Below, one piece after another: positions 15,763 through 24,417 of a stretch of 31,377 nucleotides of DNA. Numbering within the stretch: position 1 is the first letter of the stretch; each line of letters begins with the position of its first letter. Source of the stretch: an uncultured Bacillota bacterium (lineage in GTDB: Bacteria > Bacillota > Dehalobacteriia > UBA7702); the NCBI GenBank assembly GCA_934702375.1, contig CAKUYE010000023.1, forward strand, positions 1 to 31,377, in the 5' to 3' direction. The notes below the pieces were generated by a model. The model did not search any database. It was given only the letters and a program-made list of their open reading frames with translations, and had not been told where the DNA came from. A program made the position numbers and the translations under genes.

Positions 15763-18700
15763 AAACTTTGGAGTTGCAGGGTTTTAAATCCTTTGCAGAT
15801 AAAACAAAAATTGAATTGGGCGGTGGCATTGCCGCGATTGTCGGTCCCAATGGCTCCGGGAAAAGCAATATTGTGGAAGCAATTCAATGGGTCCTTGGGG
15901 AGCAAAGCGCAAAAACGTTGCGTGGACATAAAATGCAGGATATTATCTTCAATGGGACAAAAAATCGCAAGCCTTTGGGGGTTGCGGAGATCAGCATTGT
16001 CTTGGACAATAGCGATCACAGCTTAGATATTGACTTTACAGAGGTAAAGGTTACTCGAAGACTTTATCGCTCCGGAGAAGGGGAATACCTGATCAATGGA
16101 AAAAATGTGCGGCTGAAAGATGTACGCCGTCTTTTTGCCGATAGTGGTATCGGCAGTGATGGTTATGCCGTTATTGGCCAGGGACGTATTGTTGAAATTA
16201 TTGATTCTCGTCCCGAGGATCGTCGAGCCATTGTGGAAGAAACTGCCGGTATTGTGAAATATCGGGAACGAAAAAAAGAAGCGCAACGCAAAATTGACAG
16301 TGCAGATCAGAATTTGCTGCGCTTAATGGATATTATGACGGAGATCGAAGGACGTCTCGGTCCATTGGCGACGGATGCGGAAAATGCTGAAAAATACCTG
16401 ACTTTTGCAAAAGAAAAGGATCAGCTTGCCATTGGAATGTTGGGAGAGACTCTTCAGGATACCGGTGAAAAACTGATAGCGGTAGAAAAAGAGGAAGCCC
16501 AAGCCGGAGCAGCCCAGGAACGTCTTTTCGCTACCGTAATGGCAAAGGAAGCAAAGATCGCAGAGGAAAAGGCCTCTTTGGTTCTGGAGAATGATAACTA
16601 TCATAAACGGGAGCAGGAATATCACAGCTTAAAGCTGGAAATAGAAAAAAGTGAAGGGGAGTTAAAATCCCTCAACAGTCGATTATCCGGCAGCCAAGAT
16701 AAACAAAAACTGTTGTCCGATACGATTACGGCGGAAAATGATCGCGCCGAGCAGCTTGCCGAAGAAATCACTTCCTTTGAAACCGAGGATCTGCGTTTAA
16801 GGGAGCGTTTGCATGAATTGCGAAGTTCCTTAAATGCCATGGAAAGCCAGCGTAAAAGTGCCGCTGCGGATCTGTTGAAGGCTGAATCCGAAATGGATAA
16901 TATGCGAAATCAGGCTTTTGAAAGTACTCGTGCTTGCGCAATGAAAAAAAATGAGCGCATTGCGGTGGTGCAGCGGATGGAATCCTTGGAAAAACGAGTA
17001 CAGGCAATTTCCGAAAAATCCTTGCATTATGAGGACGAGAACAGTGTTCTTGATCATCGTATGGCGGAGATCACCGCAAATATGGATGATCTGATGACAG
17101 AGAAGGATGCTTTGGATCAGAAAAAAAGCGGTATCGATCGGGAGCATGAGAATTTAAAGGCAAAGCTACGGGAGCATCGTGAATCTCTTGTTGATCTCAA
17201 AATGCGGATCAGCCGCGGAGAGGCCCGACTAAAGGTGTTGGAAGAACTGACCTTAAAACGGGAAGGGTTTTATCCCGGGGTACGTGCGGTATTGGAACGT
17301 AAATCCAAAGGTGGTTGTGAGGGCATTTATGGTGTTGTTGCAGAGCTGATTCGTGTGGACAAAGCTTATACCGTAGCGATTGAATCCGTTTTAGGCAGTG
17401 CCCTGCAAAACATTGTAACGGAAACCGGGGAGGACGCTTCGGATGCCGTTGCGTATTTGAAATCCCAACGTAAGGGGATCGCTACATTTCTGCCTTTGGA
17501 TCTTTTGCGTATCAATGAACGTCGAAAAATCCCACAGGATATTTCGGAACATCCCGGTTATCGGGGCAATGCCGCTGATATGGTATCTGCTCCTCAAAGA
17601 GTAAAGCCGGCGGTGGAATATTTATTGGGAAATACGCTGATCTTTGAAAAGCTTAGTGATGCTGTGGCGGTAACACGCCGCCATAAGGGGCAGTTTCGTA
17701 TGGTCTCTATGGATGGCGATGTGATTCAGGCAGGAGGTACTGTCTCCGGCGGAAGTCGCGAAAAATCCAAAAACAGTTTTTTGCAGCGGCAAAATGAAGT
17801 GGAGGAGCTGCGGCGTTTTTTGCTGAACGGGGAACGAAGAACCGAGGAGATCAATGGTTACATTGACGATGCAAATGAACAGTTACAGCGACTAAATGAC
17901 GATTACGAAAAAATTGAGGCAAAGCAGGAGCACCTGACAAAGGAACTTTCTGCCTTTGACAATGAAATCAATACCATTGATGCGCGGCGGGAGCTGTTTG
18001 AAAAAGAACAGGAAGTTTTAAATGGCGAAAACGATCAACTTCTCACGGAGCGATCTCTGCTTACGAAGACCTTAACGCGTATTGATGAGGAAATTGCTGC
18101 TGCCGAAGGGGAAGAACAGCGGTTATTGGCAGAAATCACCCAAAGAGAGGATGCCTTTAAACATGCAAAATCCTCGGAAAATAAAGACCGTGATGCTTTT
18201 ACGGAATTGCAGGTATCTTTTGCCGAGGCAAAATCGGCTTATGAACATAATCGCAATTTGCTGGAGCGTGGACGCCTTGATCTTGATGAACTTCAGCGGC
18301 AATCCGCGGAAAAGCAGCGGGAGCATGCTGCTGCTACAGAGGAGTATTCCCGCATCAACGGCAGAAGGCAGGAACTGTCGGAAAGCCTGATGCAGCGAAA
18401 CAGGGAGCTTCTTATCTTCGCCGATGCGCTTTCTGCTGAAAAAAATCAACGGGATGCTCATTCGGCTTCCCTTGAAAAGGAAGAACAGGCATTAAAAGCC
18501 TTACAAAAAGAAGAGTCTGCGGCAAAAGAAAAAGTTTACCAGCTCTCCCTGCGAAAAGAACGGTATCAGGTTGAGATGGAGCAATGCGAAGGGCAGCTCC
18601 GAGAAGAATATCATATGGTTCTTGCCGATGCGATACCGTATATAAATCGTGAACAAACCAAAAAAGAAAAACGCGATCGTGTTAAAATGTTAAAACAGCA

Positions 18701-19304
18701 GATTGCAGCCTTGGGCTCGGTAAATATCGGAGCGATCGAGGAATATCAGGCTGTTTCCGAACGATATGATTTTTTGAAGGACCAACGGAATGATGTTTTG
18801 GAGGCGAAGGCATCGCTGGAAAACATTGTTGCGGAAATGGATGATATCATTGTAAAGCGTTTTCAAAGTACTTTTCAGGAGATCAATGAAAGTTTTCAGA
18901 AAACATTTCCTGCCTTTTTCCATGGAGGTCATGGTGAATTGCAGTTAACCGACGGGGAGGATTTGCTTCATTGTGGTGTTGATATCGTAGTGCAGCCGCC
19001 GGGAAAACGGTTGCAGCATTTAAGCTTGCTTTCCGGTGGGGAAAAATCGCTTTCCGGGATCGCATTGCTCTTCGCTATACTAAAGGTTAAGCCGAGTCCT
19101 TTTTATGTTTTGGATGAAATTGATGCGGCGTTGGATGATGCCAATGTACGTCGCTTTGGAGATTATTTAACGAAATACGGTGTTGACAGTCAATTTTTGG
19201 TGATTACCCATCGTCAGGGAACGATGGAGTCTGCAGAAACAATGTATGGTGTAACCATGGCAGAAGAAGGTGTTTCGCAGACGGTATCGGTAAAATTGGT
19301 ATAA
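15753..19304 (+). CDS. smc: chromosome segregation protein SMC
   Basis: An 1183-residue SMC ATPase, the condensin core that loops and segregates the chromosome with ScpA and ScpB. Walker A GPNGSGKS is at 31-38, followed by the conserved RGHKMQDIIFNGT. Long coiled coils span about 170-500 and 650-1000. The hinge at about 510-640 contains GVRAVLERKSKGGCEGIYGVV and DGDVIQAGGTVSGGS. The ABC signature LLSGGEKSLSGIALLFAI starts near 1091 and Walker B FYVLDEIDAALDD near 1117. The start is TTG 15753, with GGAGAG just upstream, overlapping the previous gene by 10 bp. Length is normal. ftsY follows after 21 bp. Confidence 0.97.
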   Translation: MYLKTLELQGFKSFADKTKIELGGGIAAIVGPNGSGKSNIVEAIQWVLGEQSAKTLRGHKMQDIIFNGTKNRKPLGVAEISIVLDNSDHSLDIDFTEVKVTRRLYRSGEGEYLINGKNVRLKDVRRLFADSGIGSDGYAVIGQGRIVEIIDSRPEDRRAIVEETAGIVKYRERKKEAQRKIDSADQNLLRLMDIMTEIEGRLGPLATDAENAEKYLTFAKEKDQLAIGMLGETLQDTGEKLIAVEKEEAQAGAAQERLFATVMAKEAKIAEEKASLVLENDNYHKREQEYHSLKLEIEKSEGELKSLNSRLSGSQDKQKLLSDTITAENDRAEQLAEEITSFETEDLRLRERLHELRSSLNAMESQRKSAAADLLKAESEMDNMRNQAFESTRACAMKKNERIAVVQRMESLEKRVQAISEKSLHYEDENSVLDHRMAEITANMDDLMTEKDALDQKKSGIDREHENLKAKLREHRESLVDLKMRISRGEARLKVLEELTLKREGFYPGVRAVLERKSKGGCEGIYGVVAELIRVDKAYTVAIESVLGSALQNIVTETGEDASDAVAYLKSQRKGIATFLPLDLLRINERRKIPQDISEHPGYRGNAADMVSAPQRVKPAVEYLLGNTLIFEKLSDAVAVTRRHKGQFRMVSMDGDVIQAGGTVSGGSREKSKNSFLQRQNEVEELRRFLLNGERRTEEINGYIDDANEQLQRLNDDYEKIEAKQEHLTKELSAFDNEINTIDARRELFEKEQEVLNGENDQLLTERSLLTKTLTRIDEEIAAAEGEEQRLLAEITQREDAFKHAKSSENKDRDAFTELQVSFAEAKSAYEHNRNLLERGRLDLDELQRQSAEKQREHAAATEEYSRINGRRQELSESLMQRNRELLIFADALSAEKNQRDAHSASLEKEEQALKALQKEESAAKEKVYQLSLRKERYQVEMEQCEGQLREEYHMVLADAIPYINREQTKKEKRDRVKMLKQQIAALGSVNIGAIEEYQAVSERYDFLKDQRNDVLEAKASLENIVAEMDDIIVKRFQSTFQEINESFQKTFPAFFHGGHGELQLTDGEDLLHCGVDIVVQPPGKRLQHLSLLSGGEKSLSGIALLFAILKVKPSPFYVLDEIDAALDDANVRRFGDYLTKYGVDSQFLVITHRQGTMESAETMYGVTMAEEGVSQTVSVKLV

Positions 19305-19325
19305 CAATAACAGAGGAGAAAGCAT

Positions 19326-20261
19326 ATGGGTTTATTTGACAAGTTGAAAAGCGGCCTTGGTAAGACACGAGGTGGCTTTAGCAGTCGAATCGGCAGTTTA
19401 CTGACGGGACGAAAAATCGATGAGGATTTGTTTGATGAGTTGGAAGAAGCTCTGATTGAGGCAGACCTGGGTATTTCCACCGCAATGAATCTGATGGATA
19501 AAATTCGCGAACGGGTGAAGACCGAAAAAATTCGCGAATCGGAAGCGCTAAAGGGAGCATTGGTTGAAGAGATTGATGCGATCCTGAAAAAAGGGCAGCA
19601 ACCGTTGGTTTTGGAAAAGGGCAGCTTGAAAGTGATTCTGGTGACCGGTGTCAATGGTGTGGGAAAAACGACGACCATTGGCAAGATGGCTGCAAAATAT
19701 AAGCAGGATGGTTATAAAGTTGTTCTTTGCGCCGGAGATACCTTCCGTGCCGCAGCAGCGGAACAATTGACGATGTGGGCACAGCGTACCGGCGTTGATA
19801 TTGTAAAGCATGGTGAAGGTGCTGATCCCGGTGCTGTGGTTTTTGATGGTATTCAAGCGGCAAAAGCACGCCATGCCGATGTATTATTGATAGATACGGC
19901 CGGTCGTTTGCAGAACAAAAACAACCTTATGGCAGAATTGAGTAAAATCAATAAGATCATCGCCCGGGAGCTTCCGGATGCTCCCAGAGAATCATTACTG
20001 GTTCTTGATGCCTCCACCGGGCAAAACGCAATCAGTCAGGCCCATTCCTTTGGAGAAATCGTTGATCTCACCGGGATTATTCTGACAAAGATTGACGGCA
20101 CGGCAAAGGGCGGCATCATCGTTGGTATTATTGACGAAATGGAGTTGCCTGTTTACTTCGTTGGCGTTGGTGAAGGCGTGGAAGATCTGCAGGATTTTGA
20201 TGCGGCATCTTTTGCTTCGGCCCTTTTCGCTCGTGAAGAAACAACAGAGGAAGGAGAATAA
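19326..20261 (+). CDS. ftsY: signal recognition particle receptor FtsY
   Basis: A 311-residue FtsY, the SRP receptor GTPase that docks ribosome-SRP complexes at the membrane. It consists of the NG domains only, with a short basic N-terminus instead of the long acidic A domain of E. coli. GTPase motifs are GVNGVGKTTT (about 107-116), DTFRAAAAEQL, DTAGRLQNKNNLM and TKIDGTAKGG, ending in YFVGVGEGVEDLQDFD. GGAG precedes ATG 19326. smc-ftsY is a conserved pair in Bacillota. Here ffh does not follow; instead mtnP begins 2 bp after the stop with its own AAGGAG. Confidence 0.97.
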   Translation: MGLFDKLKSGLGKTRGGFSSRIGSLLTGRKIDEDLFDELEEALIEADLGISTAMNLMDKIRERVKTEKIRESEALKGALVEEIDAILKKGQQPLVLEKGSLKVILVTGVNGVGKTTTIGKMAAKYKQDGYKVVLCAGDTFRAAAAEQLTMWAQRTGVDIVKHGEGADPGAVVFDGIQAAKARHADVLLIDTAGRLQNKNNLMAELSKINKIIARELPDAPRESLLVLDASTGQNAISQAHSFGEIVDLTGIILTKIDGTAKGGIIVGIIDEMELPVYFVGVGEGVEDLQDFDAASFASALFAREETTEEGE

Positions 20262-20263
20262 CA

Positions 20264-21043
20264 ATGGGAAAAATTGCAATTATCGGAGGTACCGGAGTCT
20301 ATGATCCCTCGATTTTAGAGGATATCAAAGACGTTGCCCAAGAAACCCCCTATGGAACCATTACTGCGGTAGAAGGATCTTATTGCGGGAAACAGGTTAT
20401 TTTTATGAACCGCCACGGAGCGGGACATTCCATTCCTCCCCATATGATCAACTATCGGGCAAATATTTGGGGCTTAAAGGAAATGGGTGTTGATCGCATT
20501 TTGGCAACGGCTGCCGTTGGTTCTTTGAACAAAGCGATGGCGCCGGGAAATTTTGTATTTCCCGACCAGTACCTTGAATTTACAAAAAAACGCCAATGCA
20601 CGTTTTTTGACGGTGGAGAAATGGGTGTGGTTCATACCGATATGACGGAACCATACTGCCCTCATATACGCAAAGCCTTTGAAGACGCAGCAAAAGCCAT
20701 CTCTCATACTGCCCATAATGGAGGTACTTACGTTTGCTGCGAAGGTCCGCGTTTTGAAACACCGGCAGAAATCAAGATGTATCATCTTCTTGGTGGTGAC
20801 CTTGTTGGAATGACAGCATATCCCGAGGTGGCATTAGCCCGAGAATTGGGACTCTGTTACGGAGCTGTGGCAATGGTAACAAATTATGCCGCGGGTATTT
20901 CGGAGCATCACCTTTCTCATGAAGAAGTTCTTTCTGTCATGGCGCAGCTTTCTGCAGATATCAAAGAGCTGCTTTTGCGTACTGTGGATGCACTCCCCGA
21001 AGAACGTGACTGTAACTGTGGCGCAACGGCTGAAAGTATGTGA
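20264..21043 (+). CDS. mtnP: methylthioadenosine (or methylthioinosine) phosphorylase
   Basis: A 259-residue purine nucleoside phosphorylase of the MTAP subfamily. Motifs are IAIIGGTGVYD, FMNRHGAGHSIPPHMINYRANIW, ATAAVGSLN, GGTYVCCEGPRFETPAE and LVGMTAYPEVALARE with MVTNYAAG. It cleaves 5'-methylthioadenosine with phosphate to methylthioribose-1-phosphate. Because a methylthioadenosine deaminase gene lies two genes downstream, the true substrate could be methylthioinosine. I cannot tell from the sequence. The C-terminus ends with a Cys-containing CNCG tail. GAAGGAG precedes the ATG. The stop TGA overlaps a GTG that could start mtnA. Confidence 0.9.
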   Translation: MGKIAIIGGTGVYDPSILEDIKDVAQETPYGTITAVEGSYCGKQVIFMNRHGAGHSIPPHMINYRANIWGLKEMGVDRILATAAVGSLNKAMAPGNFVFPDQYLEFTKKRQCTFFDGGEMGVVHTDMTEPYCPHIRKAFEDAAKAISHTAHNGGTYVCCEGPRFETPAEIKMYHLLGGDLVGMTAYPEVALARELGLCYGAVAMVTNYAAGISEHHLSHEEVLSVMAQLSADIKELLLRTVDALPEERDCNCGATAESM

Positions 21044-21048
21044 TTAAG

Positions 21049-22071
21049 ATGAAACATATCGAATGGAAGGATCACGGTCTGTACCTTTTAGACCAACGTT
21101 TTTTGCCTGGGGAAACCAGGATCATTGCCTGTAAATCCGTTGAGGATGTGTGCGGTGCGATCCGCACCCTTGCTGTGAGAGGAGCACCTGCTATCGGAAT
21201 TGCGGCAGCCTATGGCATGGTTATAGCCGCAGAAGCTTATCGCTCTGAGTTTGGCGATTTCCATTGTTATATGGAAAAAAAACATCGGGCTTTGGCTGCA
21301 ACCCGACCGACCGCGGTGAATCTCTTTTGGGCTTTGGCGGAAATGAAATCACTTTGGCAGGAATGCTCTCCGGAGCTTGCTCCCGAAAAACTTTTCGCAA
21401 AAGCAAAAGAAATCGAAGCCGATGATGTGGCACGCTGTTTGGCTCTGTCTGAACACGGAGCAGCATTGATCCCCGAGCATGGGTGCGTTTTGACCCATTG
21501 CAATGCCGGAGCATTGGCTACCGGTGGTTACGGTACCGCTCTTGGGATTCTTCGCAAAGGTTATGAGCAGGGAAAAGTCGATATGGTGTATGCCGATGAG
21601 ACTCGTCCGCTGCTTCAGGGAGCACGGCTCACCGCTTACGAATTAATGGCAGATCATATTCCGGTCACGTTGATCACTGACAATATGGCCGCTTATATGA
21701 TGCAGCAGGGGAAGATCAATATGGTGATTACCGGTGCGGATCGTATTGCCGCAAATGGAGATGCCGCCAATAAGATCGGTACTTATGGAGTGGCTGTTTT
21801 AGCCAAGTATCACCATATTCCCTTTTATATTGCCGCACCGCTTTCTACCTTTGATTTGACAATTTCTTCTGGAAGCGATATTATTATTGAAGAGCGAGAT
21901 GGTGATGAAGTCCGTTCTTTTCAGGGGTGTTACTCTGCCCCTCGGGAAGTGCCGGTGGAAAATCCGGCCTTTGATGTAACGCCTCATGAGCTGATCACCG
22001 GTATCATTACGGAAAAAGGTGTTATTCGTGGTGATTTTAAAGAGGGGATCAAAGGGCAGTTTGAAAAATAA
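21049..22071 (+). CDS. mtnA: methylthioribose-1-phosphate isomerase
   Basis: A 340-residue MtnA, related to eIF2B subunits, which isomerises methylthioribose-1-phosphate to methylthioribulose-1-phosphate. Clear features are WKDHGLYLLDQRFLPGE at the start, TLAVRGAPAIGIAAAYG, HCNAGALATGGYGTALG, VYADETRPLLQGARLTAYEL (catalytic Cys and Asp regions around HCNAG and ADRI), and GADRIAANGDAANKIGTYGVA. ATG 21049 gives the expected N-terminus. GTG 21040 would add three residues and overlap the mtnP stop. Neither has a strong ribosome site, so translation is probably coupled. No mtnK, mtnB, mtnC or mtnD is present. Confidence 0.94.
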   Translation: MKHIEWKDHGLYLLDQRFLPGETRIIACKSVEDVCGAIRTLAVRGAPAIGIAAAYGMVIAAEAYRSEFGDFHCYMEKKHRALAATRPTAVNLFWALAEMKSLWQECSPELAPEKLFAKAKEIEADDVARCLALSEHGAALIPEHGCVLTHCNAGALATGGYGTALGILRKGYEQGKVDMVYADETRPLLQGARLTAYELMADHIPVTLITDNMAAYMMQQGKINMVITGADRIAANGDAANKIGTYGVAVLAKYHHIPFYIAAPLSTFDLTISSGSDIIIEERDGDEVRSFQGCYSAPREVPVENPAFDVTPHELITGIITEKGVIRGDFKEGIKGQFEK

Positions 22072-22086
22072 TAGCGGAGGTATGGC

Positions 22087-23385
22087 ATGTCTCTGTTTAT
22101 TAAAGATATCCTATATGTACCTATGACCGGCGCTTTTGAAATAAAACGCGGTTCGATCCGTATAGATGGGCAAAGAATTACAGAAATCGGAGATCTCTCC
22201 CCTCAGTGGGGTGATGAAATTATCTATGGTCATGATAAGCTGGCTTTACCGGGTTTGGTAAACGGGCATTGTCATGCCGCTATGACGATGCTGCGTGGTT
22301 ATGGCGGCGATCTGCCTTTGAATCGCTGGCTTCAGCAGGTGCAGTCTGCAGAAGCGGCATTAAACAGCGAAGATATCTATTGGGGAACCTTGTTGGCGCA
22401 TATGGAAATGCTGAAAGCCGGAATTACCTGTTATGGGGATATGTATTTTGACGAAGGCGCTTCCGTTTGGGCCATGGAGGAAAGTGGTATCCGCGCCCGC
22501 TTGGGAAACGGTCTTGTTGATAACGACGGCAAAGGAGATGTTCACCTCCATAGTATGCTGCGTTTGATTGATGGTTGTAAGGATGATCTTCAGGGGCGGC
22601 TTACCTTTGCTTTGGCTCCCCATGCTGTTTATTCCTGCTCCGGTGAGTTTTTACGTGCCGTTTCTGAAGAGGCGTGTCGCCGAGATCTGCCGATTCACAT
22701 TCATATTGCAGAAACGGCGACGGAGCAGAGTGTCTGTATTGAGCACACGGGGAAAAGGGTCATTCCTTATTTGAATGATCTCGGTATATTGGATTCCAAA
22801 GTGTTTGCAGCTCATATGATCCATTTGGATGCGGAAGAGTTTGCTTTGGTGCAAGCCAAAGACCTTCGGGTAATCCATTGTCCTCAAAGTAATATGAAGT
22901 TAGCTTCCGGAGTGTTTCCTTACGATGCTTTTGCGCAACAGAGAACCGTTGTTGGTATCGGAACCGATGGTCCTGCCAGCAATAATGACTTTGATCTTTT
23001 TGAAGAAATGCGCAGTGCGGTGCTATTGCAAAAAGTAGCGACAAACAATGCTGCGGCACTTCCTTGTGAAGAAGCCCTGGCGATGACGACGATAAATGGA
23101 GCGAGAGCGTTGTTTCTTGACCATGAGATCGGTACTTTGGAGCCGGGGAAAAAAGCGGATATTACGATTTTATCTCTTTGGCGACCCTACTTTTACCCCC
23201 GTAATGAGGAAAACCAGCTTTTGAACCATTTGGTTTTCAATGCCAAAGCCGGTGATGTCCATACGGTAATTGTTAACGGTAAAGTTTGCCTTCGAGCTGG
23301 ACAGTGTGTTTCGTTGGATGAAAGCCGCATTTACCATGAAGTACAGCGCAGATCAAAAAAATTCTGGCAGCGATTTCACGGTTGA
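22087..23385 (+). CDS. mtaD: 5-methylthioadenosine/S-adenosylhomocysteine deaminase
   Basis: A 432-residue amidohydrolase of the MtaD group. Metal and substrate residues are visible in LPGLVNGHCHAAMTMLRG (HxH), the later HIHIAETATEQ, FAAHMIHL, HCPQSNMKLASG and GTDGPASNNDFDLFEE. It deaminates methylthioadenosine and S-adenosylhomocysteine to the inosyl forms. Together with MtnP and MtnA this gives a route in which methylthioadenosine is first deaminated, then phosphorolysed and isomerised. GGAGG precedes ATG 22087, 15 bp after mtnA. It ends TGA, just before a weak terminator and the pyl promoter. Confidence 0.9.
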   Translation: MSLFIKDILYVPMTGAFEIKRGSIRIDGQRITEIGDLSPQWGDEIIYGHDKLALPGLVNGHCHAAMTMLRGYGGDLPLNRWLQQVQSAEAALNSEDIYWGTLLAHMEMLKAGITCYGDMYFDEGASVWAMEESGIRARLGNGLVDNDGKGDVHLHSMLRLIDGCKDDLQGRLTFALAPHAVYSCSGEFLRAVSEEACRRDLPIHIHIAETATEQSVCIEHTGKRVIPYLNDLGILDSKVFAAHMIHLDAEEFALVQAKDLRVIHCPQSNMKLASGVFPYDAFAQQRTVVGIGTDGPASNNDFDLFEEMRSAVLLQKVATNNAAALPCEEALAMTTINGARALFLDHEIGTLEPGKKADITILSLWRPYFYPRNEENQLLNHLVFNAKAGDVHTVIVNGKVCLRAGQCVSLDESRIYHEVQRRSKKFWQRFHG

Positions 23386-23400
23386 GTACCGCGTTGTTTT

Positions 23401-23431
23401 ATGCTGTTCCGGTGGCAGCGCATATTTTTTA
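23401..23431 (+). terminator. probable terminator after mtaD
   Basis: ATGC...GCAT and TG...CA pair imperfectly (2-nt bulge) before a T6 run at 23425-23430. It separates the salvage genes from the pyrrolysine genes. Confidence 0.45.
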
Positions 23432-23452
23432 ATAATCAACAAAATAATGTAA

Positions 23453-23481
23453 TTGTAATAAAATACGGATACTAGTATAAT
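23453..23481 (+). promoter_or_regulatory. promoter of pylSc-pylD
   Basis: TTGTAA at 23453-23458, exactly 17 bp, TATAAT at 23476-23481, 34 bp before the pylSc ATG. Confidence 0.7.
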
Positions 23482-23515
23482 CAATGTGTTGGAGTTTATG
23501 GAAAGAAGAATAACG

Positions 23516-24364
23516 ATGAGTGTAGAATTTACAACCGCCCAAAAACAAAGGCTCACTGAACTGAATGGCGAGGAAGCCGATATTAACCGTAGTTTCGATG
23601 ATGTGAAAATCAGAGAAAAAACGTTTAAAGTCTTGGAAAAAGAGCTGAATGAAGCAAATAAGGATGCTCTTTTTGCCTTGCGTGACGGTTCTCGCCGGCC
23701 TGTACAGCTGGAAATAGAAACAGCTTTGGTAAAATGGCTTACCGAAGAGGAAGGCTTTACCCAAGTCGTTACGCCGATTATGCTTTCTCGTGAAATGTTG
23801 GCAAAAATGACGATCGGGGATGACCACCCGTTGTTTCAGCAGGTTTTTTGGATCGACAACAAGAAATGTTTGCGGCCGATGTTGGCTCCGAATCTTTATG
23901 ATGAAATGCGCTCTTTGCAAAAAGTATGGGGCAACCCGGTACGCATTTTTGAGGTTGGGCCGTGCTTTCGTAAGGAAAGCCAGGGTGCGCGGCATTTAAA
24001 TGAATTTACCATGCTCAATCTTGTAGAATTGGGCGGAGTAAATGATGGTGAACAAATGGTTCGCCTGAAGGAAATCGCCGTAAAAGCTATGAGTGTGTTG
24101 GGCATTGATGGCTATGAACTCGTTGGTGACGACAGCGTAGTGTACGGCAGTGAACAGACTTTGGATATTGAAATCAATGGCATGGAGGTTGCCTCCGGGG
24201 CATATGGACCTCATTTTCTGGACGAAAAATGGGGGATTTTTGATCCTTGGGTTGGCTTCGGCTTCGGTATTGAACGTCTGGCAATGATGAGCAGAAATTA
24301 TAAGAACATCAAGAGAGTTGGCAGAAGCTTGAAATATTTGAATGGTGCGCGTCTTAACATATAG
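23516..24364 (+). CDS. pylSc: pyrrolysyl-tRNA synthetase, catalytic half PylSc
   Basis: A 282-residue class II synthetase core matching the bacterial stand-alone PylSc. It charges tRNA-Pyl with pyrrolysine together with the separate PylSn. Class II motifs are visible: RIFEVGPCFRKESQGARHLNEFTMLN (motif 2) and GFGFGIERLAMM (motif 3), with LRPMLAPNLYDEM and VASGAYGPHFLDEKWGI forming the substrate pocket. The pocket Asn of FTMLN is kept. ATG 23516 matches the start of known PylSc proteins; upstream in-frame ATG 23498 and GTG 23486 lack usable ribosome sites. It ends after YLNGARLNI, exactly where homologues end, but with a TAG. The TAG frame stays open for 18 more codons (AAIPDFQCLNERKRIDLS) to a TGA that overlaps the pylD ATG. 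Confidence 0.95.
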   Translation: MSVEFTTAQKQRLTELNGEEADINRSFDDVKIREKTFKVLEKELNEANKDALFALRDGSRRPVQLEIETALVKWLTEEEGFTQVVTPIMLSREMLAKMTIGDDHPLFQQVFWIDNKKCLRPMLAPNLYDEMRSLQKVWGNPVRIFEVGPCFRKESQGARHLNEFTMLNLVELGGVNDGEQMVRLKEIAVKAMSVLGIDGYELVGDDSVVYGSEQTLDIEINGMEVASGAYGPHFLDEKWGIFDPWVGFGFGIERLAMMSRNYKNIKRVGRSLKYLNGARLNI

Positions 24365-24417
24365 GCAGCCATACCAGATTTTCAGTGTTTGAATGAAAGA
24401 AAGAGGATTGATTTATC

